From Polynucleobacter sp. GWA2_45_21 (GTDB taxonomy: Bacteria > Pseudomonadota > Gammaproteobacteria > Burkholderiales > Burkholderiaceae), in assembly GCF_001830325.1 (NCBI RefSeq), contig NZ_MHZG01000001.1, forward strand, positions 496,001-560,000: a DNA stretch of 64,000 nucleotides. The letters are read 5' to 3'. The notes beneath the pieces are model-generated. The model ran no database searches. It worked only from the letters and a program-made list of their open reading frames with translations, and was not told the DNA's origin. Within the stretch, counting starts at the first letter, position 1; each line of letters begins with the position of its first letter. Both the position numbers and the translations under genes were made by a program. Of this stretch, positions 42,585 to 53,069 are shown in pieces.

Positions 42585-43655
42585 TTACGGGGAAACAGCA
42601 ATTTGCGTTAATCCAGTAGTCTCCGGCAAGCCAAACATCAGGTTCATACACTGAACACCCTGACCTGAGGCACCCTTCACCAGGTTATCTTCCACCACCA
42701 AAATGACTAAAGTATCCCCATCGCCAGGACGGTGAATAGCAATTCGCAAGCCATTGCTGCCCCGCACAGACCGTGTCTCTGGATGACTACCGGCAGGCAT
42801 CACATCTACAAAAGGCTCGCCTTTGTAGAAATCCTCATACAGCTTCTGGAAATCCACCTTCATTCCAGCCTCAGTCAAGCGAACATACAGCGTTGAATGA
42901 ATACCCCTAATCATTGGTGTCAAATGCGGCACAAATGTCAGACCAATCTGATCGTGACCAGCGATAGCCTTCAATCCCTGGATGATTTCTGGAAGATGAC
43001 GATGTCCTTTAACTCCATAAGCCTTGAAGTTGTCTCCCGCCTCTGACAGCAATGTGCCGATTTCCGCCTTACGGCCAGCACCAGATGTACCTGACTTAGA
43101 GTCAGAAATAATGTGTGTGCCATCAATCAGTTGTTTGCCGCCAGTAGACTTTGGTGAAAGCAATGGCGCAAGCCCAAGCTGCACAGAGGTTGGGTAGCAG
43201 CCAGCCAAACCCACTACGCGGGCTTTTTTAATTTCTTCACGATTGATTTCTGCCAAACCGTAAACTGCCTCAGCCAAAATTTCTGGGCAACCGTGTTCCA
43301 TGCCATACCACTTGGCAAATTCTTTGACGTCTTTTAAACGGAAGTCAGCTGCGAGATCCAAAATCTTCACATTGTTCGCGAGCAGTTCTTTTGCTTGTGC
43401 CATTGCTACACCATGAGGTGTTGCAAAGAACACCACATCGCACTCATTTAACTTAGCTTCATCCGGTGTCGTGAATTTGAGATCAATGCGGCCACGTAAA
43501 GATGGAAACATCTCAGCTACTGGCATGCCAGCTTCTGTGCGAGAAGTAATTGCTTGGATCTTTACTTCGGGGTGTTGCGCGAGCAAACGCAGCAATTCCA
43601 CTCCGGTATATCCAGTGCCACCTACGATGCCAACTTTAATCATGTCATTCTCCAA
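42585..43655 (-). CDS. argC: N-acetyl-gamma-glutamyl-phosphate reductase
   Basis: [39 protein letters not shown]; likely start MIKVGIVGG. Confidence 0.97.
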   Translation of the reverse strand: MENDMIKVGIVGGTGYTGVELLRLLAQHPEVKIQAITSRTEAGMPVAEMFPSLRGRIDLKFTTPDEAKLNECDVVFFATPHGVAMAQAKELLANNVKILDLAADFRLKDVKEFAKWYGMEHGCPEILAEAVYGLAEINREEIKKARVVGLAGCYPTSVQLGLAPLLSPKSTGGKQLIDGTHIISDSKSGTSGAGRKAEIGTLLSEAGDNFKAYGVKGHRHLPEIIQGLKAIAGHDQIGLTFVPHLTPMIRGIHSTLYVRLTEAGMKVDFQKLYEDFYKGEPFVDVMPAGSHPETRSVRGSNGLRIAIHRPGDGDTLVILVVEDNLVKGASGQGVQCMNLMFGLPETTGLTQIAVSP

Positions 43656-43701
43656 AATACTGACTGATGAATTTTATTCCTTGAATACCTCGATTGTAGA
43701 A

Positions 43702-43731
43702 ACAAAAAGGGCCGCTTGCGCGACCCTTTCG
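43702..43731 (-). terminator. intrinsic terminator downstream of rplM-rpsI
   Basis: Minus strand AAAGGGTCGC-gcaa-GCGGCCCTTTTTgttt; the U-G wobble makes it stronger on the minus strand. Confidence 0.8.
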
Positions 43732-43757
43732 ATAAAACTTTAAGCGACTGAAAGAAA

Positions 43758-44159
43758 TTAGCGCTTGCTGAACTGCTTACGACGACGCGCGCCATGCAGA
43801 CCAACTTTTTTACGCTCAACTTCACGAGCATCGCGAGTTACCAAACCTGCTTTAGACAGGGCTGGCTTCAAGGCGTTGTCGTAGTCGATCAATGCACGAG
43901 TAACGCCGTGACGAACTGCACCAGCTTGACCAGTTTCACCGCCACCGCTAACGTTTACTTTGATATCAAAGGTTGTTAGGTGAGCTGTGAGAGCCAAAGG
44001 CTGACGAGCGATCATGCGTGATGTTTCGCGAGCAAAGTAAGCATCGATAGGTTTACCGTTAACAGTAATCTCACCTTTGCCAGATTTAATGAATACACGT
44101 GCTACAGAGCTCTTGCGACGACCTGTACCGTAATTCCAATTTCCGTAATTAATAGCCAT
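43758..44159 (-). CDS. rpsI: 30S ribosomal protein S9
   Basis: [15 protein letters not shown]-terminal [18 protein letters not shown]. Confidence 0.99.
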   Translation of the reverse strand: MAINYGNWNYGTGRRKSSVARVFIKSGKGEITVNGKPIDAYFARETSRMIARQPLALTAHLTTFDIKVNVSGGGETGQAGAVRHGVTRALIDYDNALKPALSKAGLVTRDAREVERKKVGLHGARRRKQFSKR

Positions 44160-44168
44160 TTGGTTTCC

Positions 44169-44597
44169 TTAGATCTCTAACGCTTTTGGCTGTTGAGCCG
44201 CATGCGGATGACTGGCGTCGCCATAGACTTTTAATTTCTTAATCATGGCATAACCTAGTGGGCCTTTTGGCAACATACCCTTCACAGCCTTCTCCAAAGC
44301 GCGACCTGGGAAACGATCTTGCATCTTGTCGAAGTTAGTCGAGCTAATACCACCTGGGTATCCGCTGTGACGGTAATAAATTTTGTTCAAGCCTTTTGTG
44401 CCTGTAACACGCAGCTTAGAAGAGTTGATGACAACAATGAAGTCGCCGGTATCAACGTGTGGGGTGTATTCAGGCTTGTGCTTGCCGCGTAGACGGAGTG
44501 CCACTTCACTGGCGACACGACCGAGGACTTTGTCCGTAGCGTCAATCACGAACCATTCATGCACTACCTCATGGGATTTTGCAGAAAAAGTTTTCAT
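44169..44597 (-). CDS. rplM: 50S ribosomal protein L13
   Basis: [51 protein letters not shown]; native start MKTFSAK at 44597. Confidence 0.98.
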   Translation of the reverse strand: MKTFSAKSHEVVHEWFVIDATDKVLGRVASEVALRLRGKHKPEYTPHVDTGDFIVVINSSKLRVTGTKGLNKIYYRHSGYPGGISSTNFDKMQDRFPGRALEKAVKGMLPKGPLGYAMIKKLKVYGDASHPHAAQQPKALEI

Positions 44598-44757
44598 GAT
44601 TTCTAAAATTGTTATGGTCAAAAAAAATTACTCCAACCAAATTACGTCCACCTTGGCCCTGCTTATGTTTGCAAGCTCGCAGATTCTGCAATTTAACTGG
44701 TACAACAAATTACCGCTGACCGGCTCGGTAATCCAGTAAAGCCTTGAATTGTAACCC

Positions 44758-44786
44758 AAAAAAAACCCAGGAACGAGTCCTGGGTT
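44758..44786 (-). terminator. strong intrinsic terminator of the candidate sRNA
   Basis: 9 bp perfect stem AACCCAGGA/TCCTGGGTT, 5 nt loop, 8 T on the minus strand. Confidence 0.88.
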
Positions 44787-44860
44787 GGAATCCACCTATG
44801 TTTAAGTGGAGGAGACACTGGGAGGCATATCGATCTCTTATATAAGACTGACAGCCAATA
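44758..44860 (-). ncRNA. candidate small RNA with anti-Shine-Dalgarno motif and intrinsic terminator
   Basis: -35 TTGCGT (44895-44890), 18 bp spacer, -10 TAGAAT (44871-44866); hairpin CATATTG...CGATATG; GUGUCUCCUCCACUU; terminator AACCCAGGA-ctcgt-TCCTGGGTT-T8; no credible ORF. Confidence 0.65.
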
Positions 44861-44900
44861 TGGTTATTCTACACAAAAAATATGGTGCAACGCAAGAATA

Positions 44901-44914
44901 TTGACCAAAATCAA
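44901..44914. promoter_or_regulatory. near-consensus FNR/CRP-family dyad
   Basis: TTGACcaaaATCAA, 9/10 match to TTGATN4ATCAA, between sRNA promoter and osmC-like gene. Confidence 0.4.
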
Positions 44915-45017
44915 TTTTTTGATGTTTTTTAGCAATATCAACGCCAAAACAAAGCTCCACTATTATTGGTAAACTATTGATAATATTGATTAATTTACTA
45001 ATTTAGGGGCCACTAAC

Positions 45018-45443
45018 ATGGAATGTCGAGTATCTTGGTTGGGTATTGGCGGAATGGCCTTTTCAGCAGAAACTGGAAGCGGCCATCAAGTCACCATGGA
45101 TGGGCCACCTGAAGCTGGCGGTAAAAATAGTGCTCCAAGGCCTATGGAACTACTTTTAGCAGGGACTGGCGGCTGCTCAGCCTTTGATGTAGTTTTAATC
45201 CTACAAAAGGCACGCCAGGAGATCAGCGCCTGTGATGTCAAGCTAACCGCCGAGAGAGCCGAGACTGAGCCTAAGGTATTTACCAAAATTAACCTGCATT
45301 TCACGGTTAAAGGCAAAAATCTCGATTTAAGCAAGGTTGAGCGCGCAGTGAAGCTATCCCACGAAAAGTACTGCTCAGCCACAACGATGCTCGCCAAAAC
45401 AGCTGAGATCACCTATTCCATTGACGTTCTAAACGACGAATAA
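45018..45443 (+). CDS. OsmC family protein
   Basis: PMELLLAGTGGCSAFDVVLILQKAR; LSHEKYCSATTMLAKTAEITY. Confidence 0.92.
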   Translation: MECRVSWLGIGGMAFSAETGSGHQVTMDGPPEAGGKNSAPRPMELLLAGTGGCSAFDVVLILQKARQEISACDVKLTAERAETEPKVFTKINLHFTVKGKNLDLSKVERAVKLSHEKYCSATTMLAKTAEITYSIDVLNDE

Positions 45444-45457
45444 GTATTGAGAGAAGT

Positions 45458-45765
45458 GCAGAGTCAATCGATAAGCCGGATTCTGTCGCCTAGATTTGCA
45501 TCTAGGGGCAATCATTCCTCTAGGCCGGCAGTTACCTGACGGCTCAAGCTCCCTACCCGCAGACTCAGCGGGACGCCTCATCGCCTGCTTACTTGGGATT
45601 GCTCCAGGTGGAGGTTACCGCGTTTCACCGTAACTAAATACGCTCGTCTCTGTGGCCCTATTCCTCACGTCACCGTGGATGGCCGTTAGCCATCACCCTT
45701 CCCTATGGAGTCCGGACTTTCCTCCCCCTCAATAAAGAGGCGGCGATTGCCCAATTGACTCTGCG
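45458..45765 (-). ncRNA. rnpB: RNase P RNA (bacterial class A)
   Basis: Minus strand GAGGGGGAGGAAAGTCCGGACTCCATAGGG (5' core) and GACAGAATCCGGCTTATCGATTGACT (3' core); ends pair as P1 (GCAGAGTCAAT/ATTGACTCTGC). Confidence 0.95.
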
Positions 45766-45828
45766 CCTGCAGTCTAACGCAGTCGCAGAAATTTAGTCTA
45801 AAAATGAATTAGGGAAGTGTTGAATGAC

Positions 45829-46887
45829 TTAAGCCAAAGTCCAGGCAATGGTCTCACCAGCACGTAGCGGCACAATCGTGGCATCACCCAAAGGAAGTTC
45901 TGCTGGAATGCTTTGTGCCTGCTTCACCAAAGTAATTTTCTTAGTATTGCGGGGCAATGAATAAAAGTCAGGACCATAAAAACTAGCGAAACCTTCAAGC
46001 TTATCTAACTTGCCAACACTCTCAAATGCCTCAGCGTATAAACCCAAGGCATTGAAAGCGCTGTAACAACCAGCACAACCGCAAGCAGCCTCTTTAGCAC
46101 CCTTGGCGTGTGGCGCACTATCGGTGCCCAAGAAAAATCTGGGGCTGCCACTCGTCGCCGCTTCTACTAAAGCAACTCGATGCTCTTCACGCTTGAGTAC
46201 TGGCAAGCAATAATTGTGTGGGCGAATTCCCCCAGCAAAAATCGCATTACGATTCATGAGTAAATGTTGCGGTGTAATAGTTGCAGCTATGGTATTTTTT
46301 CCAGCAGTTTGTGCATCACGCACATAGTGTGCAGCTTGCTTAGTAGTGATGTGTTCAAACACAATCTTCAGCTCAGGAAAATCTTTACGCAAAGGCTCGA
46401 GCACTTGATCAATAAATACCGCCTCACGATCAAAGATGTCAATATGCGCACTAGTGACCTCGCCATGCACTAACAAGGGCATGCCGACAGACTGCATTGC
46501 CTCAAGCGCAGCGTAACAACGCTTGATATCACTGACCCCTGCATCACTATTGGTTGTTGCGCCAGCTGGGTAAAGCTTAAATCCAACAATGCCAGCCTCT
46601 TTTGCCTTGCGTACCTCATCAGCTGATGTGTTATCAGTGAGATATAAAGTCATCAAAGGAGTAAAGCTCGTCACACCCAATGATTGAAGATTCACTTCAA
46701 TCCGAGTGCGATAGGCATTTGCCAAATCCACTGTCGTCACAGGCGGCTTCAAGTTCGGCATGATAATGGCGCGGGCAAATTGGCGCGCAGTATCTGCCAA
46801 TACATCTTTCATGACTTCACCATCACGAATATGTAAATGCCAGTCATCCGGCTGAATCAGTTCAATTTGTATTGGGCTAATGGTCAT
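45829..46887 (-). CDS. pyrC: dihydroorotase
   Basis: [44 protein letters not shown]. Confidence 0.98.
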   Translation of the reverse strand: MTISPIQIELIQPDDWHLHIRDGEVMKDVLADTARQFARAIIMPNLKPPVTTVDLANAYRTRIEVNLQSLGVTSFTPLMTLYLTDNTSADEVRKAKEAGIVGFKLYPAGATTNSDAGVSDIKRCYAALEAMQSVGMPLLVHGEVTSAHIDIFDREAVFIDQVLEPLRKDFPELKIVFEHITTKQAAHYVRDAQTAGKNTIAATITPQHLLMNRNAIFAGGIRPHNYCLPVLKREEHRVALVEAATSGSPRFFLGTDSAPHAKGAKEAACGCAGCYSAFNALGLYAEAFESVGKLDKLEGFASFYGPDFYSLPRNTKKITLVKQAQSIPAELPLGDATIVPLRAGETIAWTLA

Positions 46888-46889
46888 AA

Positions 46890-48212
46890 TTATTTATCAA
46901 GCAAGATGATGCGGAAATCATTCACATTTGTCAGTGTAGGTCCAGTTTCCACCAATGCATCTAATTGTGCAAAAAAATCGTAGCAATTGTGCTGAGTTAA
47001 ATACTCCGCAGGAATGAGACCTTCCTTGCTTGCAGCCAAGCGAGTCTCGGGAGTGAACCACGCACCGGCATTCTTCTCGCTCCCATCAATCCCATCAGTA
47101 TCGGCTGCCAATGCCGCCAATTGAGGAATTTCCTGGGAAGCGGCAAACAGTGAGAGTAAGTATTCGCTGCAGCGACCACCACGACCTTTTATTCCATTGG
47201 GAATTGTGACGGTGCACTCACCACCTGAAATAAGGGCAATGGGCTTGCCAGTCTTAGCCAACAAATGCTCACGCACCAAAGCCGCTTGCTCAATACCGAC
47301 ATCCCTAGCTTCGCCTGTAACCGTGTCGCCCAAGATCACCGGCTCGTAGCCTTGTGTCCGGACGTAATCTGCTGCAGCCTCAAGACTCTTATACGCAGTA
47401 GCGATCACATGATTGTTTACTAGAGCGCCCTTTAGATCAGCTTCTTTTAAAGTCTCAGGAATTTCACCAGCAAGACCACGCTTTAAGTGCGATAAAACAG
47501 ATGATGGAATAGCGTCAGCACTTAGCTCATGTTTATCCAGGATATCCAAGGCATCTTGATAGGTGGAGTAGTCTGGAGCACAAGGGCCACTGGCAATATC
47601 CGCAGGTGCATCTCCCGTAACATCAGAGATCAGCAAAGCCTCAACTCGGGCGCCACGTGCAATTGCTAGTCTTGCCAAGTTGCCACCCTGAATCGCTGAC
47701 AAGTGTTTGCGAACAACGTTCATCTCCTCGATCGGTGCGCCAGAACGCAATAGCGCTTCAGTAGTCTTGCGCATATCGTCAATACTGATCCCGGCCTGAG
47801 GCAAAGTAAGCAAGCTTGAGCCACCACCAGAAATCAAGGTAATCAGAATATCGCCAGCCTGCAGCTCAGCAACCAAGCGATAGATTTCTTTAGCGCCATC
47901 CATGCCCGCCTGATCGGGTACGGGGTGACCTGCTTCAATAATTTGAATATGACTGGTTGGGGAGTGGTGCCCATATCGAGTTAACACTACGCCCTCAAGA
48001 ATTGCATCAGGCCAACAACTTTTCGCATGAGACTCTAGGGCTGTTGCCATAGACGCACTTGCCTTACCGGCCCCCACCACCAAACATCTTCCTTTAGGCT
48101 CTGAACCTGGTGGAAAGATCTTGCTGAGATACTCTGGGACGATTTTCTTGGGATCGGCAACCGCCAAAGCTGCCGCAAAAGCATTTTTGAGAATAGTTTC
48201 TTGCTGGCTCAT
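46890..48212 (-). CDS. glycerate 2-kinase (DUF4147/MOFRL family)
   Basis: [66 protein letters not shown]. Confidence 0.92.
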   Translation of the reverse strand: MSQQETILKNAFAAALAVADPKKIVPEYLSKIFPPGSEPKGRCLVVGAGKASASMATALESHAKSCWPDAILEGVVLTRYGHHSPTSHIQIIEAGHPVPDQAGMDGAKEIYRLVAELQAGDILITLISGGGSSLLTLPQAGISIDDMRKTTEALLRSGAPIEEMNVVRKHLSAIQGGNLARLAIARGARVEALLISDVTGDAPADIASGPCAPDYSTYQDALDILDKHELSADAIPSSVLSHLKRGLAGEIPETLKEADLKGALVNNHVIATAYKSLEAAADYVRTQGYEPVILGDTVTGEARDVGIEQAALVREHLLAKTGKPIALISGGECTVTIPNGIKGRGGRCSEYLLSLFAASQEIPQLAALAADTDGIDGSEKNAGAWFTPETRLAASKEGLIPAEYLTQHNCYDFFAQLDALVETGPTLTNVNDFRIILLDK

Positions 48213-48221
48213 ACGGATATT

Positions 48222-50045
48222 CTAATCAAGAGTACTTCGCTCTTGCATTTGCCACATCTCAGCATATCGGCCATTAGCAGCCAAGAGTTCAATATGGGTT
48301 CCACGCTCCACAATTTGGCCATGATCCATGACCAAAATTTGATCGGCATGAACAATGGTCGAAAGCCTGTGTGCAACGATCAAAGTTGTACGGTTTTTGG
48401 CGAGGCTAAGCAATTCTTCCTGAAAGGCTCGCTCCGTTTTGGAATCCAGCGCCGATGTTGCCTCATCAAAAATGAGCATCGCTGGTTTTTTGAGGAGGGT
48501 TCGTGCAATCGCAACACGCTGCTTCTCGCCACCTGACAGCTTTAAGCCACGCTCACCTACTTGGGTTTCATAGCCATCGGGGAGATGTTGGATAAAGCGA
48601 TCTATCTGTGCGGCTCTTGCGGCCTCGTGCACCTCTTCAATCGAGGCATTGGGATTGCCATAGGCGATGTTGTAGCCAATCGTATCGTTAAATAGGACTG
48701 TGTCTTGTGGAACGATACCAATCGCCTTTCGTAAACTCGATTGAGTGACATCGACAATATTTTGATCATCGATCAAGATCTTGCCAGATTGAACATCATA
48801 AAAACGGAATAACAAGCGCGCCAATGTGCTCTTACCCGCACCACTCTGTCCCACGACAGCGGTAATTGTTCCCGCAGGGATATTAAAACTCACGTCTTTC
48901 AGAATTTCACGTTTGGCATCGTAATGAAACGAAACATTCTCAAAGCGAATATCAGGTCCACGACTTTGATTCCTAATTAGTAAAGGTGTCGCATTGGGTG
49001 CATCAGCAATCTCTTTCTCGGTGTTAAGGAGTGAGAACATGCGATCCATATCTGTGAGCGCCTGCTTGATCTCACGATAAATCACCCCCAAGAAATTCAA
49101 TGGAATATATAACTGAATCATCAGGGTGTTCACCAAAACTAAGTCACCCAAGGTCATCGATCCATCAATCACACCGGAGGTCGCACGCCAAAGTATGAGA
49201 ACCAAACCAACCGCAATAATAGTTTGCTGCCCAAAATTCAGAACTGCTAAGGATTTCTGAGATTTAACGGCAGCGGCTTGATAGCGCATTAAATTCTGAT
49301 CGTAGCGACTCGCTTCAAATGCCTCATTACCAAAATACTTAACTGTCTCAAAATTCAATAGTGAATCAATTGCTTTTTGATTGGCCTTGGAATCCATATC
49401 ATTCATGGTGCGACGGAAATGGGTTCGCCATTCAGTAACAATGACCGTAAATGCAATATAGAGTACTAAGGCAACCAGGGTAATAATGGCAAACCAAATA
49501 TCGTATGCATAGGCTAAGAATCCCAGCACCAAACAAAATTCAATTAGTGTTGGAAGGATGCTGTAAAGCGAATAAGAGATCAGAGACTGGATGCCGCGGG
49601 TACCACGCTCAATATCCCGACTCACTCCGCCAGTCTGACGAGCCAAATGAAAGCTCAGCGCCAAGGAATGTAAATGCTCAAAAACTTGGAGCGCTACTTT
49701 ACGTACCGCATTTTGGGTGACCCGCGCAAAAAGAGATTCACGCAACTCAGTAAAAATTGAAGCAGAGATTCTTAAAAGGCCATAGGCCAGTATCAATCCG
49801 GCCGGGACTACTAACAATGCTTGCGGAGAATCTGCCTTGATATTAAGAGTATCAATTAATTGCTTCATCAAAATCGGAATACCGAGATTGGTAACCTTAG
49901 CAGCAACTAAGCATGTCAGAGCAATAGCTACCCTAAACTTATATTCGAGAAGATAAGGCAGTAAATCGCGAATAACCTTCCAATCACTCCCTTGTGAAGG
50001 CTTAGAAGCTGCTGCCGAATGATGATGCCCTGATGAATGTCTCAT
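48222..50045 (-). CDS. ABC transporter ATP-binding/permease (ATM1/HMT1-like exporter)
   Basis: 607 aa; VVGQSGAGKSTLARLLFRFYD, LSGGEKQRVAIARTLLKKPAMLIFDEATSALD. Confidence 0.93.
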   Translation of the reverse strand: MRHSSGHHHSAAASKPSQGSDWKVIRDLLPYLLEYKFRVAIALTCLVAAKVTNLGIPILMKQLIDTLNIKADSPQALLVVPAGLILAYGLLRISASIFTELRESLFARVTQNAVRKVALQVFEHLHSLALSFHLARQTGGVSRDIERGTRGIQSLISYSLYSILPTLIEFCLVLGFLAYAYDIWFAIITLVALVLYIAFTVIVTEWRTHFRRTMNDMDSKANQKAIDSLLNFETVKYFGNEAFEASRYDQNLMRYQAAAVKSQKSLAVLNFGQQTIIAVGLVLILWRATSGVIDGSMTLGDLVLVNTLMIQLYIPLNFLGVIYREIKQALTDMDRMFSLLNTEKEIADAPNATPLLIRNQSRGPDIRFENVSFHYDAKREILKDVSFNIPAGTITAVVGQSGAGKSTLARLLFRFYDVQSGKILIDDQNIVDVTQSSLRKAIGIVPQDTVLFNDTIGYNIAYGNPNASIEEVHEAARAAQIDRFIQHLPDGYETQVGERGLKLSGGEKQRVAIARTLLKKPAMLIFDEATSALDSKTERAFQEELLSLAKNRTTLIVAHRLSTIVHADQILVMDHGQIVERGTHIELLAANGRYAEMWQMQERSTLD

Positions 50046-50069
50046 CGCTCTATCTTAGTCACTTCTGCA

Positions 50070-50513
50070 CTAAGGCGCAGAGAACAATTGCAGAATGGCC
50101 TGACCATTACTGGGAGAAAAACATTTAGTAGCGGCCTCTGTAAATGGGAGCCACTGATAGGCGATATGCTCCCGGGGAGCTAATTGGACTTGAGTATCAT
50201 TCGGCACCAGAAGTGAAAACCAATGCTCAGTATTTCTAGTGACACCAGGAGCATAGCGAAGACGCCACTGTGGATAAATCTCATACTCAATCTGATGATG
50301 CATATCTCGTAAAGAGTTTGCTGGGAGAGATTGAACATCAATACCAGTTTCTTCAAGGACTTCGCGCGCAGCAGCGACACGAAGATCTTCATCAGCGAAA
50401 TCAACGCTTCCGGTAACAGATTGCCAGAAGCCGGATTTATCGGCCCGCTCTATCAGCAAGACCTCCCCATTCGATTTATAGATGACAACTAAAACCGAAA
50501 TGGGGATTTTCAA
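50070..50513 (-). CDS. nudB: dihydroneopterin triphosphate pyrophosphatase (Nudix)
   Basis: GSVDFADEDLRVAAAREVLEETGI Nudix box; adjacent to aspS. Confidence 0.9.
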   Translation of the reverse strand: MKIPISVLVVIYKSNGEVLLIERADKSGFWQSVTGSVDFADEDLRVAAAREVLEETGIDVQSLPANSLRDMHHQIEYEIYPQWRLRYAPGVTRNTEHWFSLLVPNDTQVQLAPREHIAYQWLPFTEAATKCFSPSNGQAILQLFSAP

Positions 50514-50535
50514 GATGCTTTAAATACTCTTTTAC

Positions 50536-52335
50536 TTAAGCAGCTGGGGCAGCTTGGCGCAAGCGAATGTGCAGCTCTTTTAACTGACGCTCATCTACTG
50601 GGCTAGGAGCTTGAGTCAATAAACACTGTGCACGCTGCGTTTTAGGGAAGGCAATCACATCACGAATAGATTCAGCACCAGTCATCATGGTGACAATGCG
50701 ATCCAAACCAAACGCAATACCGCCATGCGGAGGCGCGCCATATTGCAAGGCATCTAATAAGAATCCAAATTTAGCCTGTGCTTCTTCAGCGCCGATCTTC
50801 AATGCACGGAATACCTGGCTCTGAACTGCTTCCTGGTGAATACGAACTGATCCGCCACCAATCTCGCTACCATTGAGAACCATGTCATAGGCTTTAGCCA
50901 AGCACTTGCCTGGGTTGGATTCAAGATATTGCATATGCTCATCTTTAGGGCTAGTGAATGGATGGTGACATGCAACCCAACGGGCGCTGTCTTCATCGTA
51001 CTCAAACATTGGGAAATCTACTACCCACAATGGCTTCCAACCCTCGGTAGAGAGACCATGCTCTTTACCCCAAGCAGAATGACCAATCTTCAAGCGCAAT
51101 CCACCGATAGCGTCATTCACTACTTTTTCTTTATCAGCACCGAAGAAAATGATGTCGCCATCTTTAGCGCCAGTGCGTTTCAAGATGCCTTCAATGGCAG
51201 CATCATGCAAATTCTTCACGATTGGTGATTGCAAGCCATTACGGCCTTCTGCAACGGAGTTCACCTTAATCCATGCCAAACCTTTAGCGCCATAGATTGC
51301 TACAAATTGAGTGTAGTCATCAATTTCACTACGGCTAATTTCAGCGCCACCAGGTACGCATAAACCAACTACGCGCCCACCTTCTTGATTAGCTGCGCCG
51401 GAGAAGACTTTGAAATCGACATCTTTCATTAAGTCAGTCAATTCAGTGAATTCAAAATTCACACGCAAATCAGGCTTGTCTGAACCAAAGCGTGCCATAC
51501 CTTCTGAATATGGCATTGTTGGAAACGGGTTTGGCAATTCCACATTCATGGTGGTTTTGAAAATATGACGAATCATGTTTTCAAATAAGTTACGAATTTC
51601 CAATTCATCTAAGAAAGCGGTTTCACAGTCGATCTGAGTAAATTCAGGTTGGCGATCAGCACGCAAATCTTCGTCACGGAAACACTTTGTAATTTGGTAG
51701 TAGCGATCAAAGCCGGCCACCATCAACAACTGTTTGAACAACTGAGGAGACTGTGGCAGTGCAAAGAACTGGCCATCATGAACACGTGAAGGAACTAAAT
51801 AGTCGCGCGCACCTTCAGGAGTGCTCTTCGTCAACATCGGCGTTTCAATATCAATAAAACCCGCAGCATCCAAATAGCGCCGGCATTCCATAGCGACGTT
51901 GTAACGTAAGCGCAAATTCTTTTGCATTTGTGGGCGACGCAAATCCAGAACGCGGTGAGTTAAGCGAGTGGTCTCAGATAAATTCTCATCCTCTAATTGG
52001 AATGGGGGAGTGATGGATGCGTTCAAAATCACCAAGCTATGACAAAGCACTTCAATCTTGCCGCTCACTAAATCATTATTCTCAGTGCCAGCTGGACGCG
52101 CACGAACCAAGCCTTTGATCTGAATACAAAACTCATTACGCACCTGCTCAGCTAAAGCAAACATCTCTGGACGATCCGGATCACATACCACCTGCACAAA
52201 ACCCTGGTGATCTCGTAAGTCAATAAAGATTACGCCACCGTGATCACGGCGTCGATTTACCCAACCAGAGAGGGTAATTTCCTGACCAATGAGTGATTCA
52301 GTTACCTGACCGCAGGTATGGCTTCGCATCGACAT
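50536..52335 (-). CDS. aspS: aspartyl-tRNA synthetase
   Basis: [40 protein letters not shown]; class II motifs. Confidence 0.99.
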   Translation of the reverse strand: MSMRSHTCGQVTESLIGQEITLSGWVNRRRDHGGVIFIDLRDHQGFVQVVCDPDRPEMFALAEQVRNEFCIQIKGLVRARPAGTENNDLVSGKIEVLCHSLVILNASITPPFQLEDENLSETTRLTHRVLDLRRPQMQKNLRLRYNVAMECRRYLDAAGFIDIETPMLTKSTPEGARDYLVPSRVHDGQFFALPQSPQLFKQLLMVAGFDRYYQITKCFRDEDLRADRQPEFTQIDCETAFLDELEIRNLFENMIRHIFKTTMNVELPNPFPTMPYSEGMARFGSDKPDLRVNFEFTELTDLMKDVDFKVFSGAANQEGGRVVGLCVPGGAEISRSEIDDYTQFVAIYGAKGLAWIKVNSVAEGRNGLQSPIVKNLHDAAIEGILKRTGAKDGDIIFFGADKEKVVNDAIGGLRLKIGHSAWGKEHGLSTEGWKPLWVVDFPMFEYDEDSARWVACHHPFTSPKDEHMQYLESNPGKCLAKAYDMVLNGSEIGGGSVRIHQEAVQSQVFRALKIGAEEAQAKFGFLLDALQYGAPPHGGIAFGLDRIVTMMTGAESIRDVIAFPKTQRAQCLLTQAPSPVDERQLKELHIRLRQAAPAA

Positions 52336-52351
52336 AACAATTTCCTATAAA

Positions 52352-53005
52352 TCAAAGATGACGGTTTGGCCCAATCGCGGGCAAACCAGTTGAACTAGTG
52401 GGAGGAACAGATCCCATTGAAACAATGTGCTTGAGCGCCGCTTCGACACTCATCTCTAATTCAATGGTGTTCGCACGGGGGACAATCATAAAAAATCCAG
52501 AAGTCGGATTTGGTGTGGTTGGTAGGAATACGTTGACATATTCCTCACCCAACTTCGCAGCCACTTCTTTAGCTGGCATACCAGTCTGAAATGCAATCGC
52601 CCAAGAATCTGCATGGGGATAACGAATTAATAATGCTTTACTAAAAGCTTGGCCACTACCAGAAAATAGCGTGGAGGATACCTGCTGAACGCTGGAATAA
52701 ATTGATCGCACAATAGGAATGCGATTCATGAACTGGTGCCATATCTTCAGCCACCATTGCCCTGCAAAACTAATTGCAAGCAATCCAGTAAGCATGATGA
52801 CCGCAACAACAATCAGAATGCCGACACCTGGCAACTCACGGAAATGCCGTAAATCTCCAGCAAACTGATTGGGGAAAATGGTGATGAGGGCTTGCATAAC
52901 AGAGCCAAAAACACCGTCGAGCAGGCCCAAACCCCATGCAATCACCCAAATAGTGACTGACATTGGTGCCCACACCAGAATGCCTGCGATGAAGTATTTT
53001 TTCAT
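52352..53005 (-). CDS. DUF502 family membrane protein
   Basis: MKKYFIAGILVWAPMSVTIWVI; RIPIVRSIYSSVQQVS; FLPTTPNPTSGFFMIVP. Confidence 0.92.
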   Translation of the reverse strand: MKKYFIAGILVWAPMSVTIWVIAWGLGLLDGVFGSVMQALITIFPNQFAGDLRHFRELPGVGILIVVAVIMLTGLLAISFAGQWWLKIWHQFMNRIPIVRSIYSSVQQVSSTLFSGSGQAFSKALLIRYPHADSWAIAFQTGMPAKEVAAKLGEEYVNVFLPTTPNPTSGFFMIVPRANTIELEMSVEAALKHIVSMGSVPPTSSTGLPAIGPNRHL

Positions 53006-53069
53006 TTGCCTATGCTTGAACTTTGCCTAACCTGGCATTTTAGCGGTTTAAGCGCCGGCAGGCGACAGA

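Noticed and set aside
44791-44810. Plus-strand TCCAC...GTGGAGGAG as an RBS for a plus-strand peptide
   Set aside because: No downstream start codon opens a credible ORF; signals make better sense on the minus strand as an sRNA with an anti-SD
45458-45765. Structured GC-rich intergenic block first considered as a novel RNA
   Set aside because: It is the well-known RNase P RNA: universal GAGGAAAGTCCGG and GGCTTATCG cores are present on the minus strand
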